Below are positions 1-11,087 of a stretch of DNA of 64,000 nt, piece after piece. The translations under genes were made by a program, and so were the position numbers. Under the pieces are notes generated by a model. It was not told where the DNA came from. It was given only the letters and a program-made list of their open reading frames with translations, and ran no database searches. The DNA lies in contig CM028327.1 of the NCBI GenBank assembly GCA_016647705.1, positions 41,664,517 through 41,728,516 on the forward strand. Direction: 5' to 3'. How positions within the stretch are numbered: the stretch's first letter is position 1; each line of letters opens with the position of its first letter. The DNA comes from Eucommia ulmoides (taxonomy: Eukaryota > Streptophyta > Magnoliopsida > Garryales > Eucommiaceae).

Positions 1-145
1 ATTTTAACAAAAAAAATTACCCAAAGGACAATTTAAAAACGTTGTAATATATACAGGGTTTAAAGTAGAACGAAACAAACTAAAGTTAAAGGACAACCTA
101 AAATATGGTCAAATCTGAAGTGTCATAAGTCTAATTTGCCCATAC

Positions 146-146
<1 letters not shown>

Positions 147-176
<30 letters not shown>
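147..176. repeat. Poly-C homopolymer run
   Basis: About 30 consecutive C residues followed by a short CA tract. It lies left of the first recognisable lipase exon, so probably in an intron. Homopolymer length here is likely unreliable in assembly. Confidence 0.9.
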
Positions 177-476
177 ACACACACACGTATATAGTCAAAA
201 TTAGATGGTTTCGGATGGGAATTTTCCCTCCAAAAATTTTGTAAAGCAATCTTAACTCTTTTTTTTTTTTTGTCTGTCAAAACACTTAAAATTTGTTTTA
301 TATGGTGGCGGATCCATCCTAGGCCCTGGGAGGACTTGAGCTCGATCTCACACTATTGCCAAATATTTTTGAGAAAAATCAATTTAAACCCCTTATAAAC
401 ACCCCCCGGTCTATTAATTTTCTGAATGTGCCGCTGATTATATATATATATATATATATATACTCTCACTGTTCAG

Positions 477-1747
477 AGACTCTACAACATGGGTGCAAGA
501 AAGATAGTGGTGGCAAATGTGGGGCCAATTGGTTGCATCCCTTACATGAGAGACACACACCCCTCTGCTGGGGATGGGTGTTTTGTCTTTGCAAACCAAC
601 TAGCCCAGCTATTCAACACCCAGCTGAGACTCCTCCTCACAGACCTCACTGCCAATCTCCATGGATCAATCTTTGTTTATGCTGATGTCTACCACATTGT
701 TGAAGACATTCTTCAACACTATTCATCCTATGGTTTGTTTTCATTTGTTCTTCCCTTTTTTTTAATCATTCCAATAATTTTTTGAAGTCTTTCAGTTAAA
801 TTCAAGTAGTTGTTTAATCTATTTTGTTTGTTCTTCGGTTAATATCAAGTATTTGTTTAATCTATAAGGTTGTTCTTCAGTTAATATCTACCAATTGTTT
901 GATCTATTTGTTGTTCTCCAGTTAATACCAACTGGTTATTCAATATGTCTAGTTGTTGTTCAATTAACATCTACTAGTTGTTTGATCTTTCTGTTGTTCT
1001 TCAATTAATATCAACTAGTTATTTAATATGTCTTGTTGTTCGGCTCATATCAATTACTTGTTTAGTCTATCTTCTTGTTCTTCAGTTAAATTAAACTAAT
1101 TGTTTAATCAATCTTCTTTTTTTCAGTTAATATCAACTAGTTGTTTAATTTATATTATTGTTGTTCAGTTAATATCAACTAATTGTTTAATCTATCTTCT
1201 TGTTTGCCATTTTATGTCAACTAGTTGTTTAATCTATCTTGTTATTGTTCAATTAATATTAACTAGTTGTTTAGTCTATCATGTTGTTCTTCAGTTAATA
1301 TCAACTAGTTGTTTAGCTTATCCTGTCATTCTTCAGTTAATATCAACTAGTTAATATCAATCAAGACTAAAAAATAAATTGCTCTAAAAACAGGATAAAA
1401 AATGTGGGAAACATTGGACAAATGATTATATAATAAGAACCATGTGTTAAATTCATTTTCATCTTTCGAGTTGGAGGGTTTGTTTAGTTTGTAATTTAAA
1501 AACATTTTTTTTTTTAAATACAGATTTTTACAATGCAAATTCGGCTTGTTGCTCTATTGCTGGCCGGTTTGGGGGTTTAATACCGTGTGGTCCTTCGTCA
1601 AAGGTTTGTTTCGATCGATCAAAGTATGTTTTCTGGGATCCATATCACCCATCAGAGGCGGCTAATGTGATCATGGCAAATCGTTTAATTAATGGAGATT
1701 TGAATGATATATCGCCAATGAATATCAGACAACTAATTGATTCTTGA
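477..1747 (+). CDS. GDSL esterase/lipase, 3' part (last two exons)
   Basis: This is the C-terminal half of a plant secreted SGNH/GDSL acyl-ester hydrolase. Exon 477-732 follows an AG acceptor and begins RLYNMGARKIVVANVGPIGC, the block around the oxyanion-hole region. It ends in phase 1 at a GT donor. Exon 1524-1747 follows a CAG acceptor and contains NSACCSIAGRFGGLIPCG and DPYHPSEAA, the last of which holds the catalytic Asp and His (DxxH). It ends ISPMNIRQLIDS and TGA. The family is usually about 350-380 residues in five exons, so the signal peptide, GDSL serine block and first exons should lie left of the window. The two visible exons are in frame with each other and show no lesion. By my recollection the sequence is closest to Arabidopsis At4g16230-type lipases. 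The physiological substrate cannot be read from sequence. Confidence 0.88.
785..1352 (+). repeat. Minisatellite in the GDSL lipase intron
   Basis: Roughly a dozen degenerate units of about 40-50 bases, each carrying forms of TTCAGTTAATATCAACTAG followed by TTGTTTAATCTATC. It fills most of the intron between exons 477-732 and 1524-1747. Several copies contain TTCTTCAG, so potential AG acceptors are multiplied before the real one at 1523. A reading frame through part of it is repetitive and not a gene. Confidence 0.8.
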
Positions 1748-2560
1748 GATCATGACGATTTGAGTAACAAAAATTTGAAAATAATTTTGTTATGTTCTAG
1801 AAAAAATATATTCTCAAAAATCTGGACAGTGAACATAGCAAAAATTATCTATGTTCTAATCTTAGATTTTTAGAATATCTTTTGAGAACAGAGCAAAATT
1901 ATTTGTAGTTTTAGGATATTCAAGAGAGTTGTATTGAGGAAAATTTACGGCTTAAGCCTATATTAAATATCTTATTACCAATACATTTCAAGTAGTTTAT
2001 ATTAAACCAAAAACTCTCATTGGTTAGACTTTATGTACCGTTTAATATCATATTCAAGAAACCCTAATTTTTAGCTGATAGATTTGCCCTCGCAAGATAC
2101 TAGGGATTGAGAGTTTTCATATTCAACAAAATTATTTTATTAAAATCAAAATTACTATTGTTGTACACATTTTTCAATTATATATTCAGATTCTTCTAAA
2201 TAAGATCTTCAAAATGATATTAAATTTACTATTTTTTTTTCTTCATTAGTTTCAGTTTTCACATTCATATTAAATTTAATATAGTACTTTCAGAATTTTT
2301 AATTTTCACATTTCATGTTACATTCAACATGATACTTCTAGATTTTTTAGTTTTCACGTGTTACATTTAATATCCAAATCACCTTTATCAGTAAGTCATG
2401 TTACATTCAATACGCATATAATTTGTTCTATTATCAACATTAATTAATGTTATTTTCTATTATATTGAATGCTATATTCAACAATCACGGAACACACAAA
2501 ATGTAGTGATATTATATATAACATTAACTTTACGGTTAATGTTATATATAACCTCTGCAT
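1748..2560. other. AT-rich intergenic spacer
   Basis: This is the 3' flank of the GDSL lipase. It holds many loosely repeated ACATTCAATAT-like words (about 2240-2480) and a perfect hairpin at 2512-2551. No coding sequence or RNA gene was recognised. Confidence 0.6.
2512..2551. repeat. Perfect 17-bp inverted repeat, 6-nt loop
   Basis: Arms TTATATATAACATTAAC (2512-2528) and its exact reverse complement (2535-2551) flank the loop TTTACG. It lies 10 bases left of the possible older LTR start at 2561. It could be a foldback remnant or a terminator-like structure; its function is unknown. Confidence 0.8.
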
Positions 2561-3437
2561 TGTCACACTCCCACCCTGAGCCTCCCCAACGCTCAGGCCG
2601 GGCATGACGTCGACTTAACATTATCTGACCAACCAACAAAAATATATATATATAAATATGTACTACTGTAGATTTTATTTTTTTTTTCAAAAATATATTT
2701 ACCAACCTCAAAACCCAAAAGTACACATGTTCAAAATATCCATAACAAAACAACAAAAACTAAACCTTTCACGATTCACACCCGTCCAGTCAATCCTCCA
2801 AAAACGATATCACCTCCTGACTCTATCTAGTACTAATAGTGGACCCGTCTCTAGCTGCGGCATTTGAGATCAAATATTTTATCAGTGTACTGTCTTTATA
2901 GTATAAAAATAATTTATATAGATTATGCATAATTATCAAATACCACTTTTCAAAATATAACGGATAAACGCACTAAACCAAAATAAAATTCCACAGTTAT
3001 CATTGCAATTGAACGCGCCCCGATTTTCCAGAGAAAATCAGAAAAAAATAGATATATGCTTTATATATGCTTGGCGCTGGTAAAATGAGAAGGGTTTTAA
3101 AAACGTCGATTTTCTCATTAAAATATACTTAAGCCTGTTTTAGAAAAAGGAGTCGCCACCTAACATTGGGTTTAAATGATGTGCTAGGTCACCATATTTT
3201 TCTTTTTTGAAAATAATTTAAAAAAATGGCTTAAGTAAAATTTGACTCCAAAAATAACATGGTCTGACCCGAGATTCGTTTAAAGAGTTCGGGGGTCAGT
3301 TACGCTCGAGGAAGGTGTCAAGCACCCCAAGACGCCCGTCCAAAGACGGTACCTTATCCGATTAAGTCCAATTAGAATTTAAATCCGAATATTTTTATTT
3401 TATTTTTAAATCCTCCTTATATACACATATACACATA

Positions 3438-4481
3438 CCCACACATTGAGGAAAGTGATCTCCCTTCTAAACCTAGGCCGTTCTGATGGAAGGCTGGGAA
3501 TTTTCCACCTTATCTTGTTAGTACATTATATTTAATACAAATTAAATAAAACACCCGCACACACGCATCGAGGGGAGTAATTCCCTTCTAAATTTAAGCC
3601 GTTAAAATTGAAGGTTGGGAATTTTTCACCTCGTATTGTTAGCACATTATATTTAATACAAATTAAATAAAACACCCGCACACACGCATCGAGGAGAGTA
3701 ATTCCCTTCTAAATTTTAGCCATTCAAATTGAAGGTTGGGAATTTTCCACCTCGTATTGTTAGCACATTATATTTAATACAAATTAAATAAAACACCTGC
3801 ACACACGCATCGAGGGGAGTAATTCCCTTCTAAATTTTAGCCATTCAAATTGAAGGTTGAGAATTTTCCACCTCATATTGTTAGCACATTATATTTAATA
3901 CAAATTAAATAAAACACTCGCACACACGCATCGAGGGGAGTAATTCCCTTCTAAATTTAAGCCGTTCAAATTGAAGGTTGGGAATTTTCCACCTCGTATT
4001 GTTAGTACATTATATTTAATACAAATTAAATAAAACACCCGCACACACGCATCGAGGGGAGTAATTCCCTTCTAAATTTAAGCCGTTCAAATTGAAGGTT
4101 GGGAATTTTCCACCTCGTATTGTTAGCACATTATATTTAATACAAATTAAATAAAACACCCGCACACACGCATCGAGAAGAGTAATTCCCTTCTAAATTT
4201 TAGCCATTCAAATTGAAGGTTGAGAATTTTCCACCTCGTATTGTTAGCACATTATATTTAATACAAATTAAATAAAACACCCGCACACACGCATCGAGGA
4301 GAGTAATTCCCTTCTAAATTTTAGCCATTCAAATTGAAGGTTGGGAATTTTCCACCTCGTATTGTTAGTACATTATATTTAATACAAATTAAATAAAACA
4401 CCCGCACACACGCATCGAGGGGAGTAATTCCCTTCTAAATTTAAGCCATTCAAATTGAAGGTTGGGAATTTTCCACCTCGT
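3438..4481. repeat. 121-bp tandem array inside the downstream LTR
   Basis: Repeating units run from CACACGCATCGAGG through TAATTCCCTTCTAAATTT and GAAGGTTGGGAATTTTCCAC to ATTATATTTAATACAAATTA. Eight good copies follow a degenerate one. Two sub-variants alternate (TTTAAGCCGTT and TTTTAGCCATT). Given the TATA position, the array lies downstream of the start of transcription, in the leader (R/U5) part. Confidence 0.9.
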
Positions 4482-4506
4482 TTTATTTACTCAAAAAAAA
4501 AATAAA

Positions 4507-4539
<33 letters not shown>

Positions 4540-4933
4540 AAATAAAAAGTAATAAATAAATAAATAAATAAAATAATAAATAATAAAGGAAGAAAAAAAA
4601 GAAAAAAAATCTAATTTACAAAAAAAAATTAGTACAATAACAACTTAAAAAATAAGAGTAAGATTTACAACAGATGAAAATTTACCACCTTCTTGGAGAT
4701 TTTTCTTCTTCAAAATTACAATAAAATGAAAATAATATTATTTTCTTCAAAATTTTTCTCCAGATTTCCCCTCTCCCTTACAAAAATTCCTCTCAAAAAA
4801 TTTCTTCCCCCCAAAAATTCTCCTCCCTGAGTTGTCTGAGCCCTCTTCTATTTATAGGAAATTTCTGAAACTTGCCGACAAAAAAAAACGACCAAAAGGT
4901 AAGAAAATATTAAAAAAAAAAGAGGGGGTGGGT

Positions 4934-5055
4934 GCACCGAAATTCGGTGCACCCACCAGCTTTTGGGTGCACCGAATTCGGTGCACCCAAAAGCAGGGGG
5001 GACACCCCCCTGCTGGCCGCACCAGCTACCAGTGGCTGGTCGCTGGTGCGGCCAG
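4934..5055. repeat. Palindrome cluster in LTR U3
   Basis: Consecutive inverted repeats. One is a perfect 34-bp palindrome at 4960-4993 (centre CACCGAATTCGGTG) next to a related copy with the same arms. A second is a G-run/C-run hairpin around GGGGGGACACCCCCC. A third has GGCCGCACCAGC pairing with GCTGGTGCGGCC. They sit just upstream of the TATA box. The corresponding stretch in the other LTR (about 17199-17350) is rearranged and longer. Confidence 0.8.
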
Positions 5056-5371
5056 CACAAATGGTCGCACCAGCGACCATTTTGCAGCCCCCCCCCCGGC
5101 GTTCGGTCCAAGCCTCTCTCGTTCTCGTCTGTTTCTTGTCCATTTTGTTCCGAATTAACGCGTTTTTATTCCACTTCGAAAAATCTACAAAACAAAAAAA
5201 AAATCAATTACTAATATTTAATTTACTTAAGAGATTAATAAAACTTAATTTAGCAGTATTAAACCGCATAAATACGGTACAATCAAAACAAAATAAAAAA
5301 AATAAAAAAAAAGGTAACTATAAAATAAAGTATAATTTTTTTGCGAGGCGGTCAAAAATGCCGTGTCTACA

Positions 5372-5387
5372 GCTGCCCCTCTTTGTC
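5372..5387 (-). promoter_or_regulatory. Polypurine tract of the gypsy element
   Basis: On the minus strand GACAAAGAGGGGCAGC directly abuts the downstream LTR, the expected place for the plus-strand primer. Confidence 0.65.
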
Positions 5388-5489
5388 ATGCAAGTTCACT
5401 TGCTTGACAAAGATAAAAGACCACGTCATTTTGATCGTCCCATTTTTATTTTATTTATTTTTTAGCTTATTTTCTAATAATAGAACAAA

Positions 5490-6160
5490 TAAAATAAAAT
5501 GACTCATGACGAACAAGCGTACGTTTAGAGTAATAAAAGAAGACTCATGACGAACAAGTGTCCATTTAGAAAAATAAGAGAATGACTCATGACGATGTTC
5601 ATAATAAACAAATGTCCGTTTAGAGGATTGTTTAGAGTAAAAAAAAATGACTCCTGACGATACTCATGACGAACACGTGTCCGTTTAGAGGATTGTTTAG
5701 AGTAAAAAAAAAATGACTCCTGTCAATACTCATGACGAACACGTGTCTGTTTAGAGGATTGTTTAGAGTAAAAAAAATGACTCCTGACGATACTCATGAC
5801 GAACACGTGTCCATTTAGAGGATTGTTTAGAGTAATAAAATGACTCCTGACGATACTCATGACGAACATGTGTCCGTTTAGAGGATTGTTTAGAGTAATA
5901 AAAATGACTCATGACGATACTCATGACGAACACGTGTCTGTTTAGAGGATCGTTTAGAATAATAAAAAATGACTCATGACGATACTCATGACAAACGCGT
6001 GTCTGTTTAGAGGATCGTTTAGAGTAATAAAATGATTCATGATGGTACTCATGACGAACATGTGTCCATTTAGAGAATTGTTTAGAGTAATAAAAAAATG
6101 ACTCATGACGATACTCATGACGAACACGTGTCCGTTTAGAGGATCGCTTAGAGTAATAAA
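5490..6160. repeat. ~62-bp minisatellite in the gypsy element
   Basis: About ten units built from ATGACTCATGACGATACTC, ATGACGAACACGTGTCC and TTTAGAGGATTGTTTAGAG. The minus-strand frame through it gives a repetitive Arg/His/Ser-rich peptide, best read as a by-product of unit length. Confidence 0.88.
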
Positions 6161-6442
6161 AATTATTCATGCCCCAGCCCTCTTGGCCAGGGGCTTAAAG
6201 AAAGTTCAAGAGTATAAAATATGCCCCAACTTGTGACTGAGCCAGAATGAGAGAGCAAAGATATAAATGTGCCCCAGCCGAACTCTCAGATGACCGAACA
6301 TTTATAGATTGCCTGCGTACCTTAATATTATGCCGAGGATCAAGTTTGGCGTAGTTCACTTTTCGCCCTTTTCAGGGCAAAACGCATACCTGGACGCTCA
6401 TTTAGAGCTTTGAAACTTTCAGCAATAAAAAGTTTCTAATTT

Positions 6443-6726
6443 GAACCGGAAGGTAAGAATTCTTTGTGAGAGAGAAATCCATGCTTCCATGTCCTTTGAA
6501 AAGCCTGTAATTGAACAAAAACACATGTAACACGAAAATTTAGTTTGAAAAACTTGTCACTCTTTACGACTCGCAATTCCGTCCAACCGGAAGGTAAGAA
6601 GACTTTGTGAGAGAGAAATCCATGCTTCCATGTCCTTTGAAAACCCTGTAATTGAACAAAAAACACATGTAACACGAAAATTTAGTTTGAAAAACTTGTC
6701 ACTCTTTACGACTCGCAATTCCGTCC
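6443..6726. repeat. Tandem duplication of ~141 bp
   Basis: Two near-identical copies starting AACCGGAAGGTAAGAA (6443 and 6584) and running through CATGCTTCCATGTCCTTTGA to CTTTACGACTCGCAATTCCG. It lies inside the retroelement 3' region. Confidence 0.88.
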
Positions 6727-7469
6727 CCCCTTTTCCGTCGCAATCCCTCATTTGATGGCGCTTGACTTTCTCGGGTCACGGGACAGTATCGGGAGATTTT
6801 TCCGTCTCGTCCTTCCGTCAATCTTAGAGATGTACTTTCTGGAGGTTTTCTCCGGGTTGTTGGCAGGGTCTGGTTTTTTTTTGGACAACATCCCTATCAG
6901 CCTTTATTTCTCTGCACCCGCCGATTCTCACTTTCTCTTTTCTACTAGGCATCCTCAGTGCTTAGGAGAATCACATACTCCTGCTTGCTTTGTATTTTTC
7001 AAATCCTGCAAAACTGATTTAACCAAATATGAAAAAAACGTGTAAAACCTTACCCCAAACAGGTATCTTTATCACCAGATATGTTGACTGCGAGATTTCA
7101 AGCCGGATTGTCTGACAAGTATGATTTCAATGCAAATTTGAGCCATATTCGATGTTCCTTTTCACAGATTCCAACTCTTGCTCAAATCCATCAAGTTCCG
7201 AACACAGAAAAGTCTTACGGTCAATGGAAGTCAACCGTAGTGGGAATTCCAAAAATGCCCCTAGGAGTGATCTAACTGTTCTTCTTCCCTTTTTTCTTTT
7301 TTTTTTTTTTTTTTTTACAACACGGTCTCTACATTTTTCTCATAGTGCCCTTTCGAGTTTTCACCATGTTCGAGCCGTATTTTTTCTTTTTTTTTTTTTT
7401 TTTTTTTTTGGAAGCAACAGATAATCACAAATTGAAATAAACTTACTTAGAAAATAAGGACATTTATTA

Positions 7470-8765
7470 GGCAAAGTATTTCTTTACAGAATCCGAGTTT
7501 AGGGGCTCGGGAAATACATCACCATCCATTTCCTAGAGAATCAACGCTCCACCGCTCAAAGCCTTATGAACAACAAAAGGACCTTTCCAATTTGGCGCGA
7601 ACTTACCCTTAGCTTCATCTTGGAAAGGAAAGATTTTCTTCAATATTAACTCACCGACCTTGAAGACTCTAGGGTATACCCGTTTATCATGAGCTCTAGT
7701 AATCCTCTGTCTGTAACACTGTCCGTGGCATATTGCTGTTAGTCGCTTTTCATCGATTAAACAAAGTTAGTCCAACCGTTGTTGTACCCATTCAGTTTCA
7801 TCAAGCTCGGCCTTTATGAGCACTCGTAGAGATGGAATTTCCACCTCGGCTGGTATCACCGCTTCTGTGCCATAAACCAGAGAATAGGGGGTTGCCCCTG
7901 TCGAGGTCCGAACCGAGGTTCGGTAAGCCATCAAAGCATATGGCAGCATATCATCCCACTCTTTATAATTGTCAATCATCTTCCGGAGAATTTTCTTTAT
8001 ATTTTTGTTGGCGGCTTCCACTGCTCCATTCATTTTTGGACGGTAAGGCGCTGAGTTTTTATGCTCGATCTTGAACTGCTGACATATTTTCTGTATTTCT
8101 GAACCCTTCAGGTTTTTAGCATTGTCGGTTATCAATGTTTGCGGCAAACCGTATCTTGACATAATATTTTCTTTGATGAATCGAGCTACTATCTTTTGAG
8201 TCACTCGGGTTAAGGAAACGGCTTCTACCCACTTGGAAAAATAATCAATCGCCACCAGGATAAAGCGATGACCACTTGGCGCCTTAGGGGTAACTTCCCC
8301 AATAACGTCCATACCCCACATTGAGAAGAGCCATGGGGCCGCCAAGCAATGAAGGTGCGAAGGTGGGACATGGATTTGATCACCATGAATCTGACACTTA
8401 TGGCATCTTCGAACAAATTGCACGCAGTCGCTTTCCATCGTTAGCCAAAAATTACCGGTCCTCAGGATCTTCTTGGCAAGCATGAAGCCGCTCATGTGAG
8501 GTCCACATATGCCACCATGGACCTCTTTCATCAACTGGATGGCCTCTTCGACTCCAACACATCTCAACAGGCCCATGTCAGGGGAGCGTTTGTACAGTGT
8601 CTCCCCGCTTAGGAAGAATTGGCCTGCTAACCTCCGGAGAGTTTTCCGATCAACACTTGATGCCCCTTTCGGATACTCCTGATTTTTCAGAAAGTTCTTT
8701 ATGTCATGGTACCACGGGTCTTTGGCTGGCTCAGATTCAAGCTGGCAGCAGTGGGCCGGTCGGCG
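7470..8765 (-). pseudogene. Integrase region of the Tat/Ogre-like element
   Basis: Minus strand. A HHCC zinc-binding segment (EVHGGICGPHMSG, then FVRRCHKCQIHGD) precedes the integrase core with GMDVIGEV, LITDNAKNLKG and APYRPKMNGAVEAANK. The tail (EPLNSDSVKKY) is typical of Tat-type integrases and reaches about 7470. Overall the region is degraded. Confidence 0.87.
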
Positions 8766-8771
8766 TTGAAC

Positions 8772-10958
8772 TCAGATCACCACCAGAATGATATCATCAT
8801 CCTCTCGAGTGATAGATATCATAGATGCCAAGGTAGCTAAGGCATCGGCGAAGTCATTTTTTAGCCTCGGTATGCTTTCAAATTCTATTATTGTAAATTG
8901 CTCGCACAACTCCAGGAGGTGATTGTTATAGGCTATCAAGGTCGGATCTCTCGTGGCATATTTATCCGTCACCTGATTGATTATCAGCTCAGAATCTCCG
9001 AACACTAGCAATTCTTTGATTTTCATATCGACAGCCAGCTGGAGTCCCAGAATACAGGCTTCGTACTCAGCTCGATTATTTGTGCTCTGGAACTTCAACT
9101 TGGAAGCCACTAGATAATGCTGTTTGCCCGGAGAAACCAGAACGGCTTCGATTCCAGCCCCTCGAGAGTTCACTGCTCCATCAAAATACATTTTCCAGAC
9201 TGTTTCCTCATTTTCTTCATCTAGCGCATGAATCGACTCGTCAGGGAATAGCGTCTCAAGAGGCTGGTTATCCATTTGAGCTGGACAACTAGCCAACTGA
9301 TCTGCTATCGCCTGACCCTTCACTGACTTTTGGGTCTTGTAGATGATATCGAACTCCGTCAGCAACATCTGCCATTTTGCAACTTTTCCTGACAGAATCG
9401 GCTTCTCGAAGATGTATTTTAAGGGATCCATCCTGGCTATCAAGTAGGTAGTCAGTGAGAGCATATAATGGCGCAGTCTTTGAGCGGACCAAGCCAATGC
9501 ACAACAGGTCCTCTCCAGCAAGGTATAATTTTTCTCATACTTCGTGAAGCGCTTGCTGAGGTAGTAGATGGCTTGCTCCTTCTTTCCAGATTTATCGAGT
9601 TGCCCAAGAATAGCTCCCATGGAGGAGTCGAGAACTGACAAATATAGTAATAACGGAACCTTCTCCCGAGGCGGCACTAGAACGGGAGGGTTCGTTAGAT
9701 AGACTTTAATTTTCTCCAAGGCATTCTGGCAATCTGCATTCCATCGCCCGTCACTTTCTTTTCGAAGTAGCTTGAAGATTGGCTCACAAGTGGCAGTGAG
9801 TTGGAAGATGAATCGGGCTATGAAATTTAATCGCCCCAGAAAACCTCGGATTTCTTTCTCATTTCTCGGTGGCGGCATCTCACGAATGGCCTTCGTCTTT
9901 GCAGGATCAATCTCGATTCCATGGCGATTTACCATGAAACCGAGAAGTTTTCCGGAAGCCACCCCAAATGCGCATTTTGCTGGATTGAGCTTGAGCTGGT
10001 ACTTTCGAAGTCTGTCGAACATCTTTTTCAAATGGCAGAGATGATCCTCGTTCTCCTGTGATTTAACAATCATGTCATCTACATATACCTCCATCTCCTT
10101 GTGCATCATATCATGAAAGAGGGTCGTCATTGCTCTTTGGTATGTCGCCCCGGCGTTTTTGAGACCGAAAGGCATCGCCCTATAGCAAAAGACTCCCCAT
10201 GGTGTAGTGAAGGCTGTCTTTTCTCGATCTTTCTCATCCATCAGAATCTGATTATAGCCAGAGAACCCATCGGCGAAAGAATAGAGCTTTTGCCCCGCAG
10301 TATTGTCGATGATGATGTGAATGTTTGGCAGTGGAAAATCATCTTTTGGACTCGCCCGGTTGAGATCACGATAGTCCACGCAGACTCTGATTTTTCCTGA
10401 GGACTTTGGCACGGGAACGACATTTGAGAGCCATTCACTGTAGTTACAGACTTCAATAATTCGGGCATTGAATTGCTTCACGATCTCCTCCTTGACCTCG
10501 AGGCTGACAGCGGGCCTCAGCTTCCTCAACTTTTGTTTGACTGGTACACTTCCCGGCTTTAGCGGTAGCTTATGGGCCACGATACTCTTGTCCAGTCCTA
10601 CCATGTCATCGTAGGACCAGGCAAAGATATCTTGGTAGGAAATTAAGAGCGTTGTCAACTCTTTCTTTTCTAGAGTCATGAGGGCTGATCCAATCTTTAC
10701 TTCCTTCAACTCTTCCGAGGTCCCCAAGTTTATCAACTTGGTCTCATCGTTACTGGGAATCGGCTTGTTCTCGAACTCCGTGAAAGCTTTTCGGATCTCA
10801 CCATCGTCTGGCTGGCAAGAGTCATCTTCTGCTTCTACTCCCATCGGGTTATGGTCTGGTTCTGCATTGAAATCATACTTATCGCACTCTGGCTCAGTTA
10901 TATCGCATGCATCATACACTGGTGTTTTAGACATCCTGAAAGCATAAAATTTAAACAT
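8772..10958 (-). pseudogene. Reverse transcriptase, RNase H and second RNase H region
   Basis: A minus-strand stretch of about 728 residues. The reverse transcriptase includes RVCVDYRDLN, the fingers/palm segment PFGLKNAGATYQRAM and the catalytic YVDDM. The gypsy RNase H contains DSSMGAILGQ. A second RNase H of archaeal type follows: MYFDGAVNSRGAGIEAVL, then NNRAEYEACILGLQLA and FGDSELIINQ. The paired RNase H domains are the hallmark of Tat/Ogre elements. This segment is the best preserved of the element. Confidence 0.92.
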
Positions 10959-11087
10959 TTAAACCATATGTCGGATAAAACAGAATTGCATTCATTAAAT
11001 ATAAAAAAAACCATTACAAAGCAAAATCCCTTTCCATCTAGAAGGCAAGGTGGATGGAGGGATGACCAACATAAAATTTCCCTAAGT

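Larger units (their letters stand above)
3010..5371 (-). repeat. LTR, downstream copy (3' LTR in element sense)
   Basis: About 2.36 kb, beginning TGAACGCGCCCCG and ending GTGTCTACA on the plus strand. It carries eight clear ~121-bp units plus one degenerate unit, TATAAATA on the minus strand at 4849-4856, and the same U3 palindrome cluster as the other LTR. Confidence 0.93.
5388..7469 (-). other. Non-coding 3' internal region of the gypsy element
   Basis: About 2 kb between integrase and the downstream LTR, as is common in Tat/Ogre elements. It holds the ~62-bp minisatellite at 5490-6160, a ~141-bp tandem duplication at 6443-6726 and long T tracts near 7290-7320 and 7380-7410. No conserved extra gene was recognised; the reading frames here are repeat-driven. 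Confidence 0.7.

Noticed and set aside
147-176. Poly-C as a G-quadruplex regulator
   Set aside because: A bare homopolymer in probable intron; no context supports a role.
3567-4450. CRISPR-like regular repeats
   Set aside because: The 121-bp units have no unique spacers and lie in a plant LTR; they are an ordinary tandem array.
5763-6170. 135-residue Arg/His/Ser repeat protein on the minus strand
   Set aside because: The unit length of the minisatellite happens to keep a frame open; no family and inside a retroelement 3' region.
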